NCBI GenBank assembly: GCA_033875255.1
Contig: JAWZSN010000026.1
Coordinates: 1 to 64,000, forward strand
Length of the DNA stretch: 64,000 nt
Origin: Marinimicrococcus sp033875255
GTDB lineage: Bacteria > Pseudomonadota > Alphaproteobacteria > Geminicoccales > Geminicoccaceae
Reading direction: 5' to 3'
The notes under the pieces were generated by a model. That model was not told the origin of the DNA and ran no database searches. It was given only the letters and a program-made list of their open reading frames with translations. A program made the position numbers and the translations under genes. This document shows, piece after piece, positions 8,207 through 16,962 of the stretch; within the stretch, counting starts at the first letter, position 1; every line of letters starts with the position of its first letter.

Positions 8207-9375
8207 GCGAGCCCGCCGGCCTCGCCCGGATCCCCCTGCTCGGCTACGGCTTTAGGCCGTTCTTCCTGGGCGCCGCCCTTTGGGCCATCACGGCGATGGG
8301 CGTCTGGATCGCCGCCCTGACCGGCAGCGTCGAGCGCCTCGAGCGGTTCGGTGCCCTGAGCTGGCACGTCCACGAGTTCCTCTTCGGCTATGTGGCGGCG
8401 GTGATCGCCGGCTTCCTCCTCACGGCCGTCCCGAGCTGGACCGGCCGCCCGCCGGTGCGCGGCGGCCTGCTCCTCTCGCTTGTCGCCACCTGGCTCGCCG
8501 GCCGCCTCGCGCTGCTGTCGGGCGAGGCGTTGGGCCCGCTTCAGGCCGCCGCCATCGACAGCCTGTTCCTCGTGCTGCTCGCCGGCGTCGTGGCCCGCGA
8601 GATCCTGGCTGCCGGCAATCGCCGCAACCTCAAGGTGGCTCTGCTGGTAAGCGCCCTGGCGCTGGCCAACATGCTCTTCCATGCCGAGATCATCGCTACC
8701 GGTGCCGCCGATCTGGCGCTTCGCGGCGGCATCGCCCTGGTGCTGGGCCTCATCATGCTGATCGGCGGCCGCATCGTTCCGGCCTTCACCCGCAACTGGC
8801 TGGTGGCCCGGCGGGCCGCCTCGCTGCCGGCACCGCTCGACGGGCTGGATGCGGCCGCTCTCGCCGTCGCCGCGGCAGCGCTCGCCGCCTGGGTGGCATA
8901 CCCCGACGCGCTACTGACCGGGCTTGCCCTGTGCGCTGCCGGCCTCCTGCAGGGCGTGCGCCTGTCGCGCTGGCGCGGCCAGGACACCTGGCGCGAGCCG
9001 CTGCTCCTCGTCCTTCATCTGGGCTATGCCTTCGTGCCGCTGGGCTTCCTGCTGGTCGGCGCCGGCCAGCTCACCGGGGCAGTCCTGCCAACCGCAGCTC
9101 TCCATGCCTGGACCGCCGGCGCCATGGGCGTCATGACGCTCGCCGTGATGACCCGCGCCAGCCTCGGCCATTGCGGTCGCGCGCTCACCGCCTCGATCCC
9201 CACCCGCGGCATCTTCGCGGCGATCATCATCGCCGCCCTCCTGCGCGTGCTGGCCTCGCTCGCGCCAGCGGCCGGGAGCCTGCTTGTCGAGCTTTCGGCC
9301 GTTGCATGGCTCGCGGCGTTCGCCGGCTTCGTGGTTGCTTATGGGCCGATGTTGCTGCGCCGGCGGGCGGCATGA
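8203..9375 (+). CDS. nnrS: NnrS family protein
   Basis: A 390-residue polytopic membrane protein of the NnrS family, described as haem- and copper-containing and protective during nitric oxide stress. Seen features are PLLGYGFRPFFLGAALWA at the N-terminus, SWHVHEFLFGYVAAVIAGFLLTAVPSWTG with candidate metal-ligand histidines, GGRIVPAFTRNWL, and LHAWTAGAMGVMTLAVMTRASLGHCGR near residue 310. About twelve hydrophobic segments are predicted by eye. ATG 8203 overlaps the nnrU stop; its own stop overlaps the start of the MOSC gene (9372). Family assignment is firm. Confidence 0.92.
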   Translation: MSEPAGLARIPLLGYGFRPFFLGAALWAITAMGVWIAALTGSVERLERFGALSWHVHEFLFGYVAAVIAGFLLTAVPSWTGRPPVRGGLLLSLVATWLAGRLALLSGEALGPLQAAAIDSLFLVLLAGVVAREILAAGNRRNLKVALLVSALALANMLFHAEIIATGAADLALRGGIALVLGLIMLIGGRIVPAFTRNWLVARRAASLPAPLDGLDAAALAVAAAALAAWVAYPDALLTGLALCAAGLLQGVRLSRWRGQDTWREPLLLVLHLGYAFVPLGFLLVGAGQLTGAVLPTAALHAWTAGAMGVMTLAVMTRASLGHCGRALTASIPTRGIFAAIIIAALLRVLASLAPAAGSLLVELSAVAWLAAFAGFVVAYGPMLLRRRAA

Positions 9376-10076
9376 GCGGCGCCGTGAAGATCGGGATCCT
9401 CGCGCTGCTGACCGGCACGCTCCGCCCGCTGGGTGCCCGCGGCGTTCCCAGCGGCATCGACAAGCAGCCGGTGCACGGCGTCCTGCAGCTCGGCCGCGAG
9501 GGTCTGGCCGGCGACGCGCAGGGCGATCGCCGCCATCACGGCGGGCCCGAGAAGGCGGTCCACCACTACCCCTTCGAGCATTACGCCGCCTGGCGTGCGG
9601 AGCAGCCCGAGCTGACGGAACGTCTCGCCCGTCCCGGCGCGTTCGGAGAGAACGTGTCGACCCTCGGCATGACCGAGGCAACGGTCTGCGTCGGCGACAT
9701 CTGCCGGCTGGGCAGCGCGCTGGTCCAGGTCTCGCAGGGCCGGCAACCCTGCTGGCGCCTCAACGAGCGCTTCGGCCAGCGCGGCATGGCTGCCCGCGTA
9801 CAGGCAACCGGGCGCACCGGCTGGTACTGGCGGGTCCTGGAGGAAGGCACGGTTTGCGCCGGCGACGCTATGGCACTGCTCGACCGGCCGCAGCCCGACT
9901 GGACCCTCGCCGCCATCACCCGCCTGCTCTACCGTGATACGCTCGATCTGGATCGCCTCGATGCGCTGAGCCAGGTCGAGGAGCTCTCCTCGTCGTGGCG
10001 CGACCTTGCCCGCCGCCGCCTCGAGAAGCGCGCGGTGGAGGACTGGTCGCGGCGCCTCGAGACGCCCGCGGGGTAA
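9372..10076 (+). CDS. MOSC domain protein, YiiM-like
   Basis: A 234-residue MOSC-domain protein of about the length of E. coli YiiM, a molybdenum-cofactor enzyme reducing N-hydroxylated compounds. The family features GLAGDAQGDRRHHGGPEKAVHHYP (residues about 45-68, quoted in part), FGENVST and a single conserved cysteine in SQGRQPCWRLN, the likely Moco ligand, are present, followed by the C-terminal 3-alpha region. The start codon overlaps the nnrS stop, so nnrU-nnrS-MOSC form one transcript. Detoxification of reactive nitrogen species or hydroxylamines is a reasonable inference from the context. Confidence 0.88.
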   Translation: MSGAVKIGILALLTGTLRPLGARGVPSGIDKQPVHGVLQLGREGLAGDAQGDRRHHGGPEKAVHHYPFEHYAAWRAEQPELTERLARPGAFGENVSTLGMTEATVCVGDICRLGSALVQVSQGRQPCWRLNERFGQRGMAARVQATGRTGWYWRVLEEGTVCAGDAMALLDRPQPDWTLAAITRLLYRDTLDLDRLDALSQVEELSSSWRDLARRRLEKRAVEDWSRRLETPAG

Positions 10077-10225
10077 AGCGAAGGAGCTTGCCGCGCCTCT
10101 GCCCGGCGGCCGGTAGCGCGTCCCGCGGCGACGCTCGCCTTGCCGGCCAGGGGAGCTACCTCGTCCTGTAGAGCGAGCACATCGGCGGCAACGCGGCTGT
10201 GCTCATGCAGCGACAGGAGCCCATC

Positions 10226-10993
10226 ATGTTCGAGCAACTTCCTGCCCCCGACCACGTTCTGGCCTTCAGGCTGGGCGGCACGATGACCGGCCAGGACATC
10301 GCCAGCTACCGCAGCCTGCTGGATGCCATGCTGGAGACGCACGAGCGCATCGGCCTGTGCATCGACGTCACCGGCCTCGCCGACATGAATGCCGATGCCT
10401 TCGTCGAAGGGGCGAAGGCCGACATGGCGCTGCTCGCGCATCTCCGGCAGCTCGGCCGCTGCGCCTTCGTCTCGGACAAGGAATGGCCGCGTGCCGTGGC
10501 GGGCTTCATGGCCGCCCTGTTCCCGACCTTCGAGGCGAAGGTCTTCACGTCCGACCAGCGCGATCAGGCCTTGAGCTGGGCGGCGGAACGGCCGAAGGCG
10601 CAGCAAGCCGCCCCGGCGCTGCGGTTCATTCCGACCAGCAGCGACGCCGTGCTCGCCTTCGAGATCGACGGGGTGCTTGCCGCAAACGAGCTTTCCGGCA
10701 TCGTCGAGCATGTCGACGCGTTTCTCGCCCGCCACGAGAAGGTGCGCATGCTGGCCCGGATCAAGCACTTGGGCGGCATCGATCCGGGCTCCTTCCTGCA
10801 GGGCGGGCTGTTGCCGATGAAGCTCGCGGCCATGCAGAAGCTCGAGCGCTACGCCATCGTCGGCGCGCCGGCGTGGATGCGGCCGATCATCGAGACGGTG
10901 AACCCGGCCTTCCCCGCCATCGACATGCGGGCCTTCGCCACCGAGCAGGAAGCCGACGCCTGGCGCTGGCTCGGCGCCGAGCCCGCCCGGTAG
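10226..10993 (+). CDS. Tandem SpoIIAA-like (STAS) domain protein
   Basis: A 255-residue soluble protein with two copies of a SpoIIAA-like domain. The first covers about residues 1-120 (FEQLPAPDHVLAFRLGGTMTGQDI...), the second about 128-250 (FIPTSSDAVLAFEIDGVLAANEL...). Both have the pattern beta strand, helix, LCIDVTGL or MLARIKHLGGI, and a hydrophobic C-terminal strand. ATG 10226 is preferred over GTG 10199 because AGGAG lies 6 nt upstream. Single-domain relatives are common, small proteins of unknown role. Function unknown; ligand or lipid binding is possible by fold analogy. Confidence 0.7.
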   Translation: MFEQLPAPDHVLAFRLGGTMTGQDIASYRSLLDAMLETHERIGLCIDVTGLADMNADAFVEGAKADMALLAHLRQLGRCAFVSDKEWPRAVAGFMAALFPTFEAKVFTSDQRDQALSWAAERPKAQQAAPALRFIPTSSDAVLAFEIDGVLAANELSGIVEHVDAFLARHEKVRMLARIKHLGGIDPGSFLQGGLLPMKLAAMQKLERYAIVGAPAWMRPIIETVNPAFPAIDMRAFATEQEADAWRWLGAEPAR

Positions 10994-11091
10994 CGCCGAC
11001 AGTCACGCGCGCAGCGGTTTCCAGGCTACTGTTCTCACATCCCGTCCGCCGCCGATCCGCCTGCCGGTTTCCTGCCACCGGGGGTCGCCGC

Positions 11092-11925
11092 CTAGCTCCC
11101 CACCTGGAGTGTCGCGGTCATCGAGCGCAGGGCGGCGAGGATGCTGGGGCCCACCGCCCGGCTGGTCTTGGGGTTGGTGGGCGAGGGGAAGTTCTGCGAG
11201 CGCATGGTGAGCACGATCTCCTCGGCTTCCACCTCCACCAGGTGCTGCGCGCCTGGTATGTCGGGATCGGCCCAGATCTCCACCATGGTTCGCTCGAGGC
11301 CGAGCCCCGCCAGGCTCAGCGCGATGGCGACGTTGAAATGCCGGGGAAACGCCAGGGCCGCCTCCCGGGCCGAGCCGGAAAAGACCTGCACCGCCTCCCG
11401 GGGAGGCTCGCTGAAGTCGAGGCCGCGGGCTTCCAGATAAGGCTCGCCGATGAACGAGTTGGGCTTGATGCGAGAGGTGAGGCGGACCGAGCAGAGCGTG
11501 CCCTCGGCGGCGCCGCGGACCGAATCGAGCCCCGGCAGCGCGCCGCTGGCGATGCGGATGCGGCCGCCATGACGCTCGGCGAAATCCACCATGTCGGGGA
11601 AGGCCGGCATGCCGCCGGCGCTCACCAGCACGAGCTGGCGGCCCCGGCCCAGCACCGCGCGGGCGATCTCCGGCAGCGCCCCTGCCGTGGCGCATTCCAC
11701 CACGATGTCGGCATGGGCGCAGAGCTCCTCCAGCGGGACGATCGCCGGCCGGCTCGTCAGCGCCTCGGCGTTGCGCGCGGCCCTGTCCAGGTCACGCGCG
11801 GTGACCGCTGTCAGCCGCGCGTGCGGCAGAGCGCCGGAATCGAGGGCGCGGGCCAGGTACTGGCCGACATTGCCGAACCCCGCAAGGCCGATGCGCGCGG
11901 GCTCGTGGGAGGGGTTGTGCATCAC
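11092..11925 (-). CDS. Aspartate dehydrogenase-like (DUF108/NadX) oxidoreductase
   Basis: A 277-residue NAD(P)-dependent enzyme of the aspartate dehydrogenase family, which interconverts L-aspartate with iminosuccinate or oxaloacetate plus ammonia. The Rossmann motif GLAGFGNVGQYLA is at about 13-25; VVECATAG, ASGALPGLDSVRGA and RHFNVAIALSLAGLGLE are family blocks. Its start overlaps the MmgE/PrpD stop by 4 bp, and it is the last gene of the nine-gene TRAP operon. The context argues for catabolism of an amino-dicarboxylate. Because nadB is missing beside nadA-nadC in this window, a NadX role in NAD synthesis is the other possibility. Confidence 0.8.
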   Translation of the reverse strand: MMHNPSHEPARIGLAGFGNVGQYLARALDSGALPHARLTAVTARDLDRAARNAEALTSRPAIVPLEELCAHADIVVECATAGALPEIARAVLGRGRQLVLVSAGGMPAFPDMVDFAERHGGRIRIASGALPGLDSVRGAAEGTLCSVRLTSRIKPNSFIGEPYLEARGLDFSEPPREAVQVFSGSAREAALAFPRHFNVAIALSLAGLGLERTMVEIWADPDIPGAQHLVEVEAEEIVLTMRSQNFPSPTNPKTSRAVGPSILAALRSMTATLQVGS

Positions 11926-13340
11926 GACATCCTCGCGTCGGAAGCGTCGCTGTCCGGCTTCGCTCCCATGAGTCCCGCATAACGTGCGAGATCGGGCGCC
12001 TGCTCCAGGCCCACAATAGCATCGCGCAACGCCGCCACCCGCTCGGGCGAGGCCACCGCACCGGCCAGCGTGGCGAACTTGGCGTCGATCTCGCCCTCCG
12101 CGAGCGGCTGCTCGGGATAGCCGCGGGCGACGCCGTTCCTGGTCTTGAGCTGTCGGCCGTCTTTCGTCGTCACCGTGATGACGGTCTCGTAGCGCTCGGG
12201 AAACAGGCGGTCGAGCTCGTCGTCATGCACCACCGTGACGGCCCGCGAGAGCCGCGCCACGTCGGCGTCGCTCTCGCGCCGGTCGTGGAAGAGGTCGAGC
12301 ACCCTCAGCCCCTCCGCGGTGAGAGCCACCGGCAGGATGTACTGGGCGCAGTGGCTCTTGAGAGGATTGCCGTCGACGCAGTGGGCGCCGGAGGTGGCAA
12401 AGCGCATCTCGATGGCCGCCACGTCCCCGATCGCGAGACGGTGCTCGCGGGCGATTGCGAGCAGCCCGTCGAGACCGGGGTGGAGGAAGGAGACGCTGGA
12501 ATAGGGCTTGATGGCGAGCTCCATGATGCCGTCGAAGCGGGTCCCTAGCTCGTCGACGAGGAAGCCCGGCCGCGGGTTGCGGCTGAACGCCCGAAAGACA
12601 GTGTGACCCTCGTCGAAGATCGCCCGCGGCCCGCCGAAGCCGCGCCTCGCGAGGAGGGCTGCCGTCAGCCCGTTGCGTGCCGCCATGCCCATCTGGAAAG
12701 GACGCGCGTTCTCGGTGGGATCGCTCTCCCAGGCCATCAGGCCCGAGGCCTGGCAGCCGGCCAGGCCCAGCGCCGCCACCGTCTGCTCCTCGTCGAGGCC
12801 GAGAAGGAAGGCAGCCGCGGCCGTGGCGCCGAAGCAGCCGCATACCGCTGAGGGATGGAAGCCCAGATTGTACTGTTCCACCGGACCCAGCGCCATCGAG
12901 AGCCGGTACTCCAGCTCGCAGCCCAGCACCACCGCCGCCACGAACCGGGCGCCCGACGCACCCGCCAGCTCGCCCGCCGCGAGCGCCGTCGGCACCATCA
13001 CGGCGATCGGGTGGAGGATGCCCTCGGGGTGGTGGGGCTCGACATCGCAGGCATAGCCCATCGTGCCGTTGGCGAGAGCGGCGTCGACGGCGCCGGTGCG
13101 AAAGCCCTGGCCCACCACGGTCGCCTGCGGCGCCCCGCCCGACTCACGCACCAGACCGGTCACCAGCCGGCCGGTGGGAATGCGCGGATCGGCGGCTGCC
13201 AGCAGCGCGCCGCTGCCGTCCTGGATCATCTGGAGCGCCCTCGCCCGTACCTCGGCGGGCACGGCTGCCGGCTCGAATCCGGCGATGTAGCGGGCCCAGG
13301 CCGCCGTCAGGCCTCCGGGTCCCTTATGGGCTGTCGTCAC
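11922..13340 (-). CDS. MmgE/PrpD family protein
   Basis: A 472-residue member of the MmgE/PrpD family, which contains 2-methylcitrate dehydratase, cis-aconitate decarboxylase and iminodisuccinate epimerase. Typical blocks are ADPRIPTGRLVTGLV, ANGTMGYACDVEPHHPEGILHPIAVMVP (quoted in two parts: residues near 90-117), LGLAGCQASGLMAW and VDGNPLKSHCAQYILPVA. The exact reaction cannot be told from sequence. It is coupled to the aspartate dehydrogenase-like gene, which makes an amino- or imino-dicarboxylate substrate plausible (inference). Prokaryotic PrpD for methylcitrate would normally sit with prpB/prpC; neither is here. Confidence 0.88.
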   Translation of the reverse strand: MTTAHKGPGGLTAAWARYIAGFEPAAVPAEVRARALQMIQDGSGALLAAADPRIPTGRLVTGLVRESGGAPQATVVGQGFRTGAVDAALANGTMGYACDVEPHHPEGILHPIAVMVPTALAAGELAGASGARFVAAVVLGCELEYRLSMALGPVEQYNLGFHPSAVCGCFGATAAAAFLLGLDEEQTVAALGLAGCQASGLMAWESDPTENARPFQMGMAARNGLTAALLARRGFGGPRAIFDEGHTVFRAFSRNPRPGFLVDELGTRFDGIMELAIKPYSSVSFLHPGLDGLLAIAREHRLAIGDVAAIEMRFATSGAHCVDGNPLKSHCAQYILPVALTAEGLRVLDLFHDRRESDADVARLSRAVTVVHDDELDRLFPERYETVITVTTKDGRQLKTRNGVARGYPEQPLAEGEIDAKFATLAGAVASPERVAALRDAIVGLEQAPDLARYAGLMGAKPDSDASDARMS

Positions 13341-13386
13341 GTTGCTCTCTCTCGCTCAATGCCGCTGGAGATGTGGGGGAGTTCAA

Positions 13387-14532
13387 TCAGGCGAACGCGG
13401 CGGTGCCAAGCAACTCGCGTCCGATGATCAATCTGTTGATCTGCGTCGTGCCGTCGGGAATCGTCAGCATCCGCGCATTGCGCAGATGCCGCTCGATGCC
13501 GTACTCGCGGGCGATCCCCGCCGCGCCATGGACCTGCACCGCACTCGAGGCGATCCTCACGACAGCTTCCGTGGCGAACGACTTGGCCATGGCGGCCTTC
13601 ATGTTGTGTTTGCCGCCCTTGTCCATCAAGGCCAGCGAACGGAACACCATGAGCCGTGAGGCCTCGAGCAGCGTCGCCATCTCGGCAACCATCTCCTGGA
13701 CCAGCTGGTGGCTGGCGATGGGCTTGCCGAACTGTGTGCGCTCGCGGGCATAGGCGATGCTGTCGTCCAGGGCGGCGCGGGCGATGCCGAGGCCGAGAAG
13801 CGAGATGAAGCAGCGCGACCGCTCGAAGCCCTTCATCGACTCGCGAAGACCCTCGCCCGGCGGCCCCAGCATGGAGCTCGCGTGTACCACGACGCCGTCG
13901 AGGAAGATCTGCCCAAGAGACCACCCGTTGAGGCCGAGCTTGTCAATCTCGCGGGTCTCGAAGCCGTGCTCGTCGCGGTCGAGCAGGAACATCGAGAACT
14001 CGTTCTCCTCGGTACGGACCACCGCCACCACGAGATCGGCGAGCGAGGCGTTTGAGATCCAGGTCTTCTCGCCCGAGAGCCGGTAGACGTCGCCGTCGCG
14101 CACCGCGCGGGCCTGCATGCCGCGTACGTCCGAGCCGGCACCGGGCTCGCTGATCGCCGAGCAGCCGATGAGCTCGCCGGCGAGCAGCCGGGCCAGATAC
14201 CGTTCCTTTTGCGCCGGCGTGCCGACCCGCGCGAGCTTGAGCGCGGCTCCCTCGTTGACGAAAGCGAGGCCCGCGACATCGGGGCTCACCCGCGCCAGCT
14301 CCTCGTAGAGAAGCCCGCTTGTGACGAAGTCGAGACCCAGGCCGCCATCCTCCTCGGCGACCCAGCCCGCCCCGACGCCGTAGGGTCCCGTTGCCGCCAG
14401 CAGCTCGCGGGCGAGCGCCTTGGGGATCATCTGGTCGCGAAAGGGCTCGACCCGCGGACGGATGTCCCTCTCGAGATAGCGGCTCCAGGCGTCGATCGCC
14501 GCTGCCTGCTCCTCGCCCGGCTCGAAGTTCAA
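13387..14532 (-). CDS. Acyl-CoA dehydrogenase
   Basis: A 381-residue FAD-dependent acyl-CoA dehydrogenase with the usual N-terminal helical, central beta and C-terminal helical domains. Seen: GCSAISEPGAGSDVRGMQ (flavin and substrate contacts, residues about 125-142), KTWISNASLADL, and the C-terminal RMLTIPDGTTQINRLIIGREL. Where many relatives have EGT with the catalytic Glu, this protein has DGT. TTG 14532 is proposed as start because AAGGAG lies 8 nt upstream and the protein then begins LNFEPGEEQ; no ATG fits. It lies between enoyl-CoA hydratase (19 bp) and MmgE/PrpD (46 bp). It probably oxidises the CoA ester made by the operon's transferase. Confidence 0.87.
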   Translation of the reverse strand: MNFEPGEEQAAAIDAWSRYLERDIRPRVEPFRDQMIPKALARELLAATGPYGVGAGWVAEEDGGLGLDFVTSGLLYEELARVSPDVAGLAFVNEGAALKLARVGTPAQKERYLARLLAGELIGCSAISEPGAGSDVRGMQARAVRDGDVYRLSGEKTWISNASLADLVVAVVRTEENEFSMFLLDRDEHGFETREIDKLGLNGWSLGQIFLDGVVVHASSMLGPPGEGLRESMKGFERSRCFISLLGLGIARAALDDSIAYARERTQFGKPIASHQLVQEMVAEMATLLEASRLMVFRSLALMDKGGKHNMKAAMAKSFATEAVVRIASSAVQVHGAAGIAREYGIERHLRNARMLTIPDGTTQINRLIIGRELLGTAAFA

Positions 14533-14551
14533 GAGGTCTCTCCTTGTGCCG

Positions 14552-15331
14552 TCACTCGCCGCGCCATTGCGGGCGGCGCTTCTCGAAGAAGGCCCTGATG
14601 CCTTCCTCGTAGTCTTTCGTGCCTTCGAGCGGGCGGCGCAGCGCGTCGTTGAGCGCATGGGCGTCGCCGATGCTCATGTCCGCGCCGGCATTGACCATGC
14701 GCTTGACGGCGGCGGCGCCGAGCGGGCTCGAGTTGATCGTGATCTCCTCCGCCATCTCGAGCGCGGTCTCCAGATGCCGGCCCTTCTCGACCACGCGCTC
14801 GACGATGCCGAGCGTCAGCGCCTCACGGGCCGGCACGCGCCTTGCCGTGAAGAACAGCTCCTTGGCGCGCGCCACCCCGACGAGGCGCGGGAAGACCACA
14901 CCGGCAGTGCCGCCCGGATAGGCGCCGAGCTGCATCTCCGGCCACGCGAAGACGGCATCCTCGGCGGCGACCCGGAGATCGCAGTTGAGGGCGAGCTCGA
15001 AGCCGCCGCCCAGGCACCAGCCGTGGACCGCGGCGATCACCGGCTGCGGCAGGCTCCAGATCACCTCGTTCGCCCGCCTGAGGGCGCCGCTCTGCTCCCA
15101 CTTGCCGTCGGGCGAGAGATCGCGGCGCTCCTTGAGGTCGGTGCCGGCCGAGAACGCCCTGTCACCGGCCCCGGTGAAGATCACCACCCTGATGTCGCGG
15201 CGGCGGGCGGTCTCGCGCAGCTTCGCCTCGATCGCCTCGGCCAGCGCCTGCGAGATCGCGTTGCGGATCTCGGGGCGGTTCAACGTGAGCACGAGAACGC
15301 CGTCGCGCTCCTCGCTCAGCAGGATCGACAT
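14552..15331 (-). CDS. Enoyl-CoA hydratase/isomerase family protein
   Basis: A 259-residue crotonase-fold enzyme. The oxyanion-hole blocks AFSAGTDLKER (about 64-74) and VHGWCLGGGFELALNCDLRVA are present. Both glutamates typical of hydratases appear conserved, one in WPEMQLGAYPGG and one in ARAKELFF. It therefore likely hydrates an enoyl-CoA, although relatives also act as isomerases or hydrolases. It is 18 bp from the MaoC gene upstream and 19 bp from the acyl-CoA dehydrogenase downstream, in the middle of the TRAP catabolic operon. The substrate is unknown. Confidence 0.88.
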   Translation of the reverse strand: MSILLSEERDGVLVLTLNRPEIRNAISQALAEAIEAKLRETARRRDIRVVIFTGAGDRAFSAGTDLKERRDLSPDGKWEQSGALRRANEVIWSLPQPVIAAVHGWCLGGGFELALNCDLRVAAEDAVFAWPEMQLGAYPGGTAGVVFPRLVGVARAKELFFTARRVPAREALTLGIVERVVEKGRHLETALEMAEEITINSSPLGAAAVKRMVNAGADMSIGDAHALNDALRRPLEGTKDYEEGIRAFFEKRRPQWRGE

Positions 15332-15349
15332 GGGATCTCCTCCGCCCGC

Positions 15350-15772
15350 TCAGTCCACCCAGGCGCGGACATTGACGGCGACGGCCACCACCTTGCCGTC
15401 CTGGTTGGTGCAGGTGACCTCGGCATGGGCGCGCCGCTTGTCCGGATCGACGCTGGCGAGCTTGTATTCGGTGGTGATCGTGTCGCCGAAGAAGACCGGG
15501 GCGAGGAAGCGGATCCGGTCGTAACCCAAGGATACGGTGCGGCCGAGGGGAAAGCGCACCGAGGCTGCCGACATGAAGCCAACGAGCAGGGTGCCGTGGG
15601 CGATGCGGCGGCCATAGCGGCCGGCCTGCATGTAGGTCTCGTCGATATGGTTGGGCGAGAAGTCGCCGGTGATGCCGGCATAGAGATAGACGTCGGATTC
15701 GGAGACGGTCTTGGTGAACCGCACCGAGCTGCCGATCGCGGCCGCGGCCGTCGCGGGGTCCGTCACGGTCAT
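15350..15772 (-). CDS. MaoC family (R)-hydratase-like protein
   Basis: A 140-residue single hot-dog domain of the MaoC type. The hydratase motif D-x(4)-H is visible in GDFSPNHIDETYM, followed by RIAHGTLLVGFMSAAS, as in (R)-specific enoyl-CoA hydratases. ATG 15772 overlaps the stop of the CoA transferase by 4 bp, which decides the start; an upstream extension would shadow that gene. Having both a crotonase and a MaoC hydratase suggests two hydration steps or two stereochemistries in the same pathway (inference). Confidence 0.88.
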   Translation of the reverse strand: MTVTDPATAAAAIGSSVRFTKTVSESDVYLYAGITGDFSPNHIDETYMQAGRYGRRIAHGTLLVGFMSAASVRFPLGRTVSLGYDRIRFLAPVFFGDTITTEYKLASVDPDKRRAHAEVTCTNQDGKVVAVAVNVRAWVD

Positions 15773-16935
15773 CGCCGCGCCTCCGTCTCGCCGAGCCAGG
15801 ATGCCAGAACCTCTTCGGTGTGCTCGCCAGGACGCGGCGGCACCGACCAGCCGGCGGCGACGTCGAAGCCGCTGAACTTGGCGGCTGGCCCGATGCACGG
15901 GAACTCGCCGCCGTCGCGGTCGGGGATCTTCACCAGCATGCCGCGCGCCGCTGTCTGCGGGTGGGCGAAGACGCGCTCCATGTCGTTGACCGGTGCGCAA
16001 GGGACGCCGGCTTCGTCCAGCGCCGCCACGAGATCATCGACGCGCCACTTGCGCACCTCGTCGTCGAGGGTCGCATAGAGCGTGTCGCGGTTGGTGACGC
16101 GGTCGCGCATGGTGGCGTAGCGCGGGTCGGCCAGGAGATCCTCGCGCCTCAGGACGCGGGCCAGATCCTCGTAGAGACGCTGAACGCCCGCGCCGATCAC
16201 GATCCAGCCGTCGGCCGCCTCGAAAGCCTTGTAGGGAACGTTGGTGCCGTGCTCGGAGCCCCACTTGCGCCGCCGGCCACCGACGAGCAGCCACTCCATG
16301 GCGGCGTCCACCAGGTAGGTGACTTCGCCCTCGAACAGGCTCGTCTCGACGCGTTGGCCGCGCCCGGTGCGCTCGCGGTCGTAGAGTGCGGCCATGATAC
16401 CGCTCATCGCGTACTGACCGCAGATCAGGTCGAAAGCGGAGGTGCCGAGCTTGATAGGCTTGCCGTCGCGCTCGCCGGTCAGGCTCATATAGCCGCCCTC
16501 GGCCTGAATGGTGAGGTCGAAGGCGCCCTTGTCGCGCATCGGCCCGGTAGCACCCATGCCCGACATGGCGCAGTAGACCAGCCTCGGGTTGGCTGCGGCC
16601 AGCTCCTCGTAGCCGAGCCCCATGCGGTCCATCACACCCGGGCGGAAATTCTCCACCACAACGTCGGCCTCGAGCGCCAGGCGCCTTGCCAGGGCGCGAT
16701 CGCGCTCGTCCTTGGTGTTGAGCTGGATCGACCGCTTGTTACGGTTGACGGCCAGAAAGCTCATGCTCTGGCCGTCGTGGAACGGCGGCCCCTGCAGCCG
16801 GATCGGATCGCCGCCCGGTGCCTCCACCTTGACGATGTCGGCCCCCAAATCGCCCAGCAGCATCGTGCAGAACGGTCCGGCATAAAGTCGCGTGAAATCC
16901 AGCACCTTCACGCCGGTGAGCGGCTTGCGCTGCAA
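15769..16935 (-). CDS. CaiB/BaiF (class III) CoA transferase
   Basis: A 388-residue family III CoA transferase. Seen: DFTRLYAGPFCTMLLGDLGA at the N-terminus, VNRNKRSIQLN, ENFRPGVMDRMGLGYEEL and GAFDLTIQAEGGYMSLTGE, whose aspartate (about residue 150) is the expected catalytic residue that forms an acyl anhydride. It moves CoA from a donor such as succinyl-CoA to a carboxylic acid, thereby activating the operon's substrate or an intermediate. It is 27 bp downstream of the flavoprotein gene and overlaps maoC by 4 bp. Confidence 0.9.
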   Translation of the reverse strand: MQRKPLTGVKVLDFTRLYAGPFCTMLLGDLGADIVKVEAPGGDPIRLQGPPFHDGQSMSFLAVNRNKRSIQLNTKDERDRALARRLALEADVVVENFRPGVMDRMGLGYEELAAANPRLVYCAMSGMGATGPMRDKGAFDLTIQAEGGYMSLTGERDGKPIKLGTSAFDLICGQYAMSGIMAALYDRERTGRGQRVETSLFEGEVTYLVDAAMEWLLVGGRRRKWGSEHGTNVPYKAFEAADGWIVIGAGVQRLYEDLARVLRREDLLADPRYATMRDRVTNRDTLYATLDDEVRKWRVDDLVAALDEAGVPCAPVNDMERVFAHPQTAARGMLVKIPDRDGGEFPCIGPAAKFSGFDVAAGWSVPPRPGEHTEEVLASWLGETEARR

Positions 16936-16962
16936 GTTTGCCTCCCTGCCTCGATCGGCTGG

